Below are positions 60,108 through 64,000 of a stretch of DNA of 64,000 nucleotides, in pieces. The notes under the pieces are model-generated. The model was given only the letters and a program-made list of their open reading frames with translations. It searched no databases and was not told the origin of the DNA. The DNA is from an uncultured Flavonifractor sp. GTDB taxonomy: Bacteria; Bacillota; Clostridia; Oscillospirales; Oscillospiraceae. Position numbers and translations under genes: made by a program. Numbering within the stretch: the stretch's first letter is position 1; every line of letters begins with the position of its first letter. Location of the stretch: assembly GCF_944385615.1 (NCBI RefSeq), contig NZ_CALWXV010000001.1, positions 170,298-234,297 of the forward strand, written 5' to 3'.

Positions 60108-61363
60108 TTGGACGCCCCCTCCTGAATCGATACGGTAATATCTTCCTGGGCCCGCTCCAGCAGGACCCTGGGCAGAACAATGTGTTCCATCTCTCCAGGG
60201 GCCATGTGTTCCCTGGGGAATTTGGCGATGGTTTGTGCTCCGGAGGTAACCAGGATTTCGCTGTTTTTACAGATCCGGTTGACCCGGAAGAAGAGATCAC
60301 AATTTTTTTCTACCCGGTTGGGACGGATGTGCTGGGGGACGGTGTAGGTTACGCCGTCGCCATTATTCACCTCCAGAACGGAGTCGCTGGACGGCGCGGC
60401 GCCCAGGACATAGTCCGCGGCGGCGCGCCCTGCCCGCTGGCTTTCTGCGGTGACAAAATCCACCAGATCGTGGACGTGGGCCACATTGCCGCAGGCAAAG
60501 ACACCGGGCAGAGAGGTCTCCATGTTCTCATAGACCACCGCACCGTTGGTCCGGGGGTCCATGCGGATGCCGGCCTGGCGGGTCAGCTCATTTTCCGGAA
60601 TGAGGCCCACGGAGAGCAGCAGGGTGTCACAGTCAAAGACCATCTCGGTGCCGGGAATGGGCTGGCGGCGGTTATCTACCTTGGAGACCACCACCTGCTC
60701 CACACGGTTCCGGCCCCGGATATCAGTAACGGTATGGGAGAGGTAGAGCGGGATGTCATAGTCGTGGAGGCACTGGACGATATTCCGGTTCAGTCCGCCG
60801 GAGTAGGGCATGACCTCCACACAGGCCAGGACTTTGGCGCCCTCCAGCGTCATACGGCGGGCCATAATCAGACCAATGTCGCCGCTGCCCAGGATCACCA
60901 CACGCCGGCCGGGCAGATAGCCCTCCATATTGACGTACCGCTGGGCGGCGCCGGCGGTGAAGATGCCGGCGGGCCGCTGGCCGGGGATGGCGATGGCGCC
61001 GCGGGTCCGCTCCCGGCAGCCCATGGCCAAAATGATGGCCTTGGCCTCCTCCACCCGGTATCCGGTGGATTTGCCCACCATGTGGACCTGACGGTCCGAT
61101 GTAATGGTCAGCACCATGGTGTCCAGCAGGACCTCTACTCCGGTGTCCTCCAGCATGTGGATGAACCGCCCGGCATACTCCGGGCCGGTGAGCTCCTCTT
61201 TGAAGTAATGCAGGCCAAAGCCGTTGTGGATGCACTGGTTGAGAATACCGCCCAGCTCCTTGTCCCGCTCCACGATAAGGATATGCTTCAAGCCCTTTTC
61301 CCAGGCGGCGTGGGCGGCTGCCAGACCGGCTGGGCCGCCGCCGATGACAATGAGATCATACAT
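60104..61363 (-). CDS. FAD-dependent pyridine nucleotide oxidoreductase (glycerol-3-phosphate oxidation partner)
   Basis: A 419-residue flavoprotein with two Rossmann motifs: YDLIVIGGGPAGLAAAHAAW (FAD) and RRVVILGSGDIGLIMARRM (NAD(P)), then GVFACGNVAHVHDLVD at the FAD tail. It lies between the GlpA-like gene and DUF1667 in a pattern common in Clostridia, and probably passes electrons from glycerol-3-phosphate oxidation to NAD+ or a quinone-free acceptor. Start ATG 61363 follows AAAGGAGG. It overlaps the GlpA-like stop by eight bases. It is not a classical GlpB. Confidence 0.88.
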   Translation of the reverse strand: MYDLIVIGGGPAGLAAAHAAWEKGLKHILIVERDKELGGILNQCIHNGFGLHYFKEELTGPEYAGRFIHMLEDTGVEVLLDTMVLTITSDRQVHMVGKSTGYRVEEAKAIILAMGCRERTRGAIAIPGQRPAGIFTAGAAQRYVNMEGYLPGRRVVILGSGDIGLIMARRMTLEGAKVLACVEVMPYSGGLNRNIVQCLHDYDIPLYLSHTVTDIRGRNRVEQVVVSKVDNRRQPIPGTEMVFDCDTLLLSVGLIPENELTRQAGIRMDPRTNGAVVYENMETSLPGVFACGNVAHVHDLVDFVTAESQRAGRAAADYVLGAAPSSDSVLEVNNGDGVTYTVPQHIRPNRVEKNCDLFFRVNRICKNSEILVTSGAQTIAKFPREHMAPGEMEHIVLPRVLLERAQEDITVSIQEGASK

Positions 61364-62792
61364 GGTTGTTGCCTCCTTTCGTTTCACCCACCAGGAGCCA
61401 GCTGCCGTCCTTGTCCTGCACCATATGATCGGGTGTTATGCCCAGCTCCCGGCACAGGATCTCCACCACACGCGGGCCGCAGAAGCCGCCTTGACACCGG
61501 CCCATACCAGCGCCCACCCGGCGCTTGACCCCGTCCACAGAGCAGGGAGGAATGGGTCCCCGCAGGGCTTCCAAAATTTCTCCCTCGGTAACGGTCTCAC
61601 AGCGGCAGATCACCCGGCCATAGGCTGGATGTTCCGCCACCAGCTTGGCCTTTTCCGCCGGGGACAGGTCGTGGAAACGGACCCGGCGGCGCTGGCAGAA
61701 GAAATCAGGCTTTTCCTCCAGAGCCAGCCCATCGCCCGCCAGCAGTTCGGCCGCATACTCGGCAATGGCGGGAGCGGCGGTGAGTCCGGGGGAGCAGATA
61801 CCGGCCAGGTCCAGGAAGTGGGGCGCCGCCATCTCAATAACAAAGTCGCCCCGGTTTGTGGAGGAGCGCACCCCGGAGAAGTTGCGGATGGACTCCCGGA
61901 AGTTGACGGAGGGAACGGATTTTTGGGCGGTGGTACGCACAAAGTTCAATCCCTCTGCGGTGGTGCCCACATCCTCATCGGGGACCGGGTCGGCGTTGGG
62001 GCCAACGATCAGGTTGCCGTGAACGGTGGGGGCCACCAATACGCCCTTGCCATTAGGGCCTGGGCACTGGAAGATCACATGCTTTACCCGGTCTCCCTCG
62101 CTTTTGTCCAACAGGTAATATTGGCCCCGGGAGGGGTGGATCACAAAGGTGGTGGGCGCCGCCATCTCGTGGACTGCCTGGGCAGAAACTCCGGCGGCGT
62201 TGATGACATACCGGCTGCGGAAATCCCCCTGGTTGGTGTGGACCAGCCAGCCGCCCTCCACAGGCTCCAGCCCGGTAACGGCAGTCCTCAGATGGAGCTC
62301 TGTCCCGTTGCGGACGGCGGTCTCCGCCAGAGCCAGACAATACTCCCAGGGGGAGCAGATGGCGGCGGTGGGGGCGTAGAGGGCGGCAGTTACCTGTTCA
62401 GAGAGGTTGGGGTCCATGGCGCGGGCCTCCTCCCCGGTGAGCAGGCGGAGCTCCGGCACGCCGTTGGCCTGGCCCCGGCGGAACAGGTCTTGGAGGGTAG
62501 CCTCATCCTGGGGAGAGAAGGCCAGTACGAAGGAGCCGCAGGGCTGGTAAGGAACGTCCAACTGGGCGCACAGCTCTTTGGCCAGGGCGGCGCCCCGCAC
62601 ATTGAGCTTGGCCATCAAGGTGCCGGGCTCCGGGTCGTACCCGGCGTGGAGGATGGCAGAGTTGGCCTTGGTGGTGCCGTCGGCCACGTCATTTTCCCGC
62701 TCCAGGATGGCCGTCTTCAGCCGGTAGCGGGAGAGGTGGAAGGCGGTGGCCGCACCGGTGATGCCGCAGCCGATGATGAGTACATCGTACAT
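61356..62792 (-). CDS. glpA: GlpA-like glycerol-3-phosphate dehydrogenase with C-terminal [2Fe-2S] domain
   Basis: A 478-residue FAD enzyme that oxidises glycerol-3-phosphate to dihydroxyacetone phosphate. The DAO-type FAD motif is YDVLIIGCGITGAATAFHLS, followed by GTTKANSAILHAGYDPEPGT. The C-terminal BFD-like [2Fe-2S] domain has ICRCETVTEGEIL and GAGMGRCQGGFCGPRV. Start ATG 62792 follows CGGGAGG. The leader upstream contains a terminator, so expression is likely controlled by GlpP. Confidence 0.92.
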   Translation of the reverse strand: MYDVLIIGCGITGAATAFHLSRYRLKTAILERENDVADGTTKANSAILHAGYDPEPGTLMAKLNVRGAALAKELCAQLDVPYQPCGSFVLAFSPQDEATLQDLFRRGQANGVPELRLLTGEEARAMDPNLSEQVTAALYAPTAAICSPWEYCLALAETAVRNGTELHLRTAVTGLEPVEGGWLVHTNQGDFRSRYVINAAGVSAQAVHEMAAPTTFVIHPSRGQYYLLDKSEGDRVKHVIFQCPGPNGKGVLVAPTVHGNLIVGPNADPVPDEDVGTTAEGLNFVRTTAQKSVPSVNFRESIRNFSGVRSSTNRGDFVIEMAAPHFLDLAGICSPGLTAAPAIAEYAAELLAGDGLALEEKPDFFCQRRRVRFHDLSPAEKAKLVAEHPAYGRVICRCETVTEGEILEALRGPIPPCSVDGVKRRVGAGMGRCQGGFCGPRVVEILCRELGITPDHMVQDKDGSWLLVGETKGGNNHV

Positions 62793-62839
62793 AAGAAAAC
62801 CTCCCGATCAGAAAATAAAAAGGAGTGCAAAAAAGAGCA

Positions 62840-62876
62840 AAACAAAGCCTCCCCCTTTTTTGGGGACGCTTTGTTT
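62840..62876 (-). terminator. Leader terminator upstream of glpA, candidate GlpP target
   Basis: On the minus strand AAACAAAGC and GCTTTGTTT form the outer stem with a CCCC/GGGG inner part, followed by GCTCTTTTTT. The heptamer AGAGTGA sits immediately 5' of the hairpin (62882-62876). It lies between glpP and glpA. This is the expected place for antitermination by GlpP. Confidence 0.75.
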
Positions 62877-62909
62877 CACTCTCATACTCTAGAAACAAAG
62901 ATACCGGAT

Positions 62910-63479
62910 TTACATGTCCCAAACGTCTGGGTTGGTGGAAGAAACCGCTACCGCGCCGGCGCCCAGAGCGCCGGTCACATCCTCCTTATCAGAGATCAGG
63001 CCGCCTGCGATAATGGGCTTCCCCGTTGTCTGGCACAGGCGGCGGATCATTTTGGGCATCAGCCCGGGCAGTACCTCTACCAGATCGGCGGATTCCTGGG
63101 AGAAGTGGCGGACAACGTTTTTCAACGCCATGGAATCCAGGAGAAAGACCCGCTGGATAGCCACCAGTCCCAGTTCTCTGGCCCGCTTGGTGAGCGGGGC
63201 CTTGGTGGAGATCACGCCGTCAGCGGCGGTATGACGTGCAATAAAGTCGGCAGAGATCTCACGGGCAGACAGCCCGTCAATTAAATCCAGGTGGACAAAT
63301 GCTTTTTTTCCTTTGCTGTGAATCCGAGCTACTGTATCACCGATGGTCAGGATATCGCCATAGAGAAGAAAGAGAACGGCAACATCGCTGTCCAATGCGG
63401 CGTTTAATCCAGCGTCATCCTTGACCGCGGCAATGACCGGTCCATCGGCAAGCAGCTCCAACAGATCCGCGCAATTCAT
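62910..63479 (-). CDS. glpP: Glycerol-3-phosphate-responsive antiterminator
   Basis: A 189-residue GlpP-family protein that binds glycerol-3-phosphate and prevents termination in glp mRNA leaders. LLYGDILTIGDTVARIHSKG, KKAFVHLDLIDGLSAREI and PIIAGGLISDKEDVTGALGA are family-typical, as is the (beta/alpha)8-like pattern. Start ATG 63479; upstream sequence on the same frame lacks coding character. It is the first gene of the glp operon. Confidence 0.94.
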   Translation of the reverse strand: MNCADLLELLADGPVIAAVKDDAGLNAALDSDVAVLFLLYGDILTIGDTVARIHSKGKKAFVHLDLIDGLSAREISADFIARHTAADGVISTKAPLTKRARELGLVAIQRVFLLDSMALKNVVRHFSQESADLVEVLPGLMPKMIRRLCQTTGKPIIAGGLISDKEDVTGALGAGAVAVSSTNPDVWDM

Positions 63480-63524
63480 GGTAAGCGCCTCATTTCCGTC
63501 CTTGCGGGGGCAGAGAAATATATG

Positions 63525-63559
63525 AAAAAAGCACAAAGCAACCACAGGCTGCCTTGCGC
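63525..63559 (-). terminator. Leader terminator upstream of glpP
   Basis: On the minus strand GCGCAAGGCA and TGCTTTGTGC pair over ten bases with two G-U, followed by TTTTTT. The heptamer AGAGTGA lies six bases 5' of it (63572-63566), as in the glpA leader. It suggests autoregulation of glpP by antitermination. Confidence 0.7.
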
Positions 63560-63589
63560 ACTCTATCACTCTGCACAAAGGACACTATC

Positions 63590-63618
63590 ATCATAGCAGG
63601 GCAGATTCAGAAAAGCAA
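63590..63618 (-). promoter_or_regulatory. Promoter of the glp operon
   Basis: On the minus strand TTGCTT (63618-63613) and TATGAT (63595-63590), spacer 17 bases. Transcription would begin near 63583, just ahead of the leader terminator. Confidence 0.75.
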
Positions 63619-63746
63619 GCAGTTTCTGAACCTTGGAGTATTTTCGGAAATAGGGACAAAAATAGAGGAATAGAATTGGGGGAGTTTTACAAGGGGTAGG
63701 AAAATGATGGTTTAAAATGAAGTGTTACCCTTTTTTGAGTGCAAAA

Positions 63747-63798
63747 ATGCGGAGTATCACCAACAGACCTTTTCAAATCCTTTAATGATACTCCGCAT
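63747..63798. repeat. 13-bp inverted repeat with 26-base loop
   Basis: ATGCGGAGTATCA (63747-63759) and TGATACTCCGCAT (63786-63798) are perfect inverted arms. No T-run follows on either strand, so it is not a standard terminator. The gene-free stretch 63619-64000 holds this repeat, a shorter TTACGCC/GGCGTAA pair at 63899-63930 and the hairpin at 63957. Confidence 0.6.
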
Positions 63799-63956
63799 GG
63801 TCCGAGTGTAATTATAGGACTTGGAAAAATCCAGTCATATCAATGGTTTGCAAACAGCAAGCAAGAGGTTTTTATCTAAAAAAATTATTCTTTGAGAATT
63901 ACGCCGCCCGAGTGAGACTATGGGCGTAACCGTAAAATCTCCCGGCGTATAAAAAG

Positions 63957-63994
63957 GCCGCCATCTCAGTGCGCAGGCATTGAGATGGCGGTCG
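63957..63994. terminator. Terminator-like hairpin near the right edge
   Basis: GACCGCCATCTCA on one strand pairs with its complement around GTGCGCAGGCAT; A-run precedes it and an ATTT follows. It probably ends a gene beyond the window. Confidence 0.55.
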
Positions 63995-64000
63995 GCATTT

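Noticed and set aside
61224-63284. 686-codon plus-strand frame opposite glpA and glpP
   Set aside because: Antisense artefact; the minus strand carries FAD, iron-sulfur and GlpP motifs.

Overview
The window looks like chromosome of a GC-rich, anaerobic, low-oxygen Clostridia species, most likely a gut Oscillospiraceae relative (Flavonifractor/Lawsonibacter-like). This placement is inference from gene content: an Rnf complex with Ala/Pro-rich RnfB tail, a T-box ilv operon, Shine-Dalgarno sites on almost every gene, a GlpP antiterminator and a pdu microcompartment. No rRNA gene or other strict taxonomic marker is present.

Layout. 1-2.3 kb: a left-truncated membrane protein gene, two gene remnants, and a tyrosine integrase broken by a 13-bp tandem duplication, lying beside tRNA-fMet and tRNA-Leu. 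2.6-6.7 kb: a 35-codon gene, prfB, a GT4 glycosyltransferase and an O-antigen ligase-like membrane protein. 6.8-14 kb: a lipoprotein, ilvD with a divergent FadR-type regulator, and ilvB-ilvN-ilvC behind a T-box leader. 14.3-19.5 kb: rnfCDGEAB. 19.5-25.1 kb: a DUF308 protein, a YbaK-like protein, a thioesterase and potABCD. 25.2-33 kb: small XRE regulators and housekeeping genes (RluA-type synthase, yceD-rpmF, a DUF512 protein, der, plsY, gpsA, tRNA-Pro), with a pair of 92-bp repeats.

33.3-55.3 kb is the main accessory system: a B12-dependent diol/glycerol dehydratase bacterial microcompartment. A PocR-domain sensor, an AraC-type response regulator and pduQ form the control operon. The main operon follows: pduA-B-C-D-E-G-H-K(like)-J-L-eutJ-M(like)-N-O-P-S, a membrane protein, pduT, a triple-CxxC miniprotein, an AhpC-glutaredoxin fusion, pduU, pduV and a second membrane protein. 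The dehydratase active-site residues are all conserved. The unusual parts are the sensor (its kinase core lacks the phospho-acceptor His), the two membrane proteins, the CxxC miniprotein with its peroxiredoxin-glutaredoxin neighbour, and a shell protein with a long Pro/Glu tail. No propionate kinase and no classical PduF/GlpF facilitator is in the window.

55.4-63.5 kb: an NCS2 purine permease, fucO (lactaldehyde/1,2-propanediol oxidoreductase) and a convergent glycerol operon glpP-glpA-FAD oxidoreductase-DUF1667-glpK. Terminator-like hairpins sit in the leaders of both glpP and glpA. Together these genes suggest an organism that routes deoxysugar-derived lactaldehyde and glycerol into 1,2-propanediol, propionyl/3-hydroxypropionyl compounds and glycerol-3-phosphate, with Rnf handling ferredoxin/NADH balance. 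The last 0.5 kb holds the glp promoter and unexplained inverted repeats.
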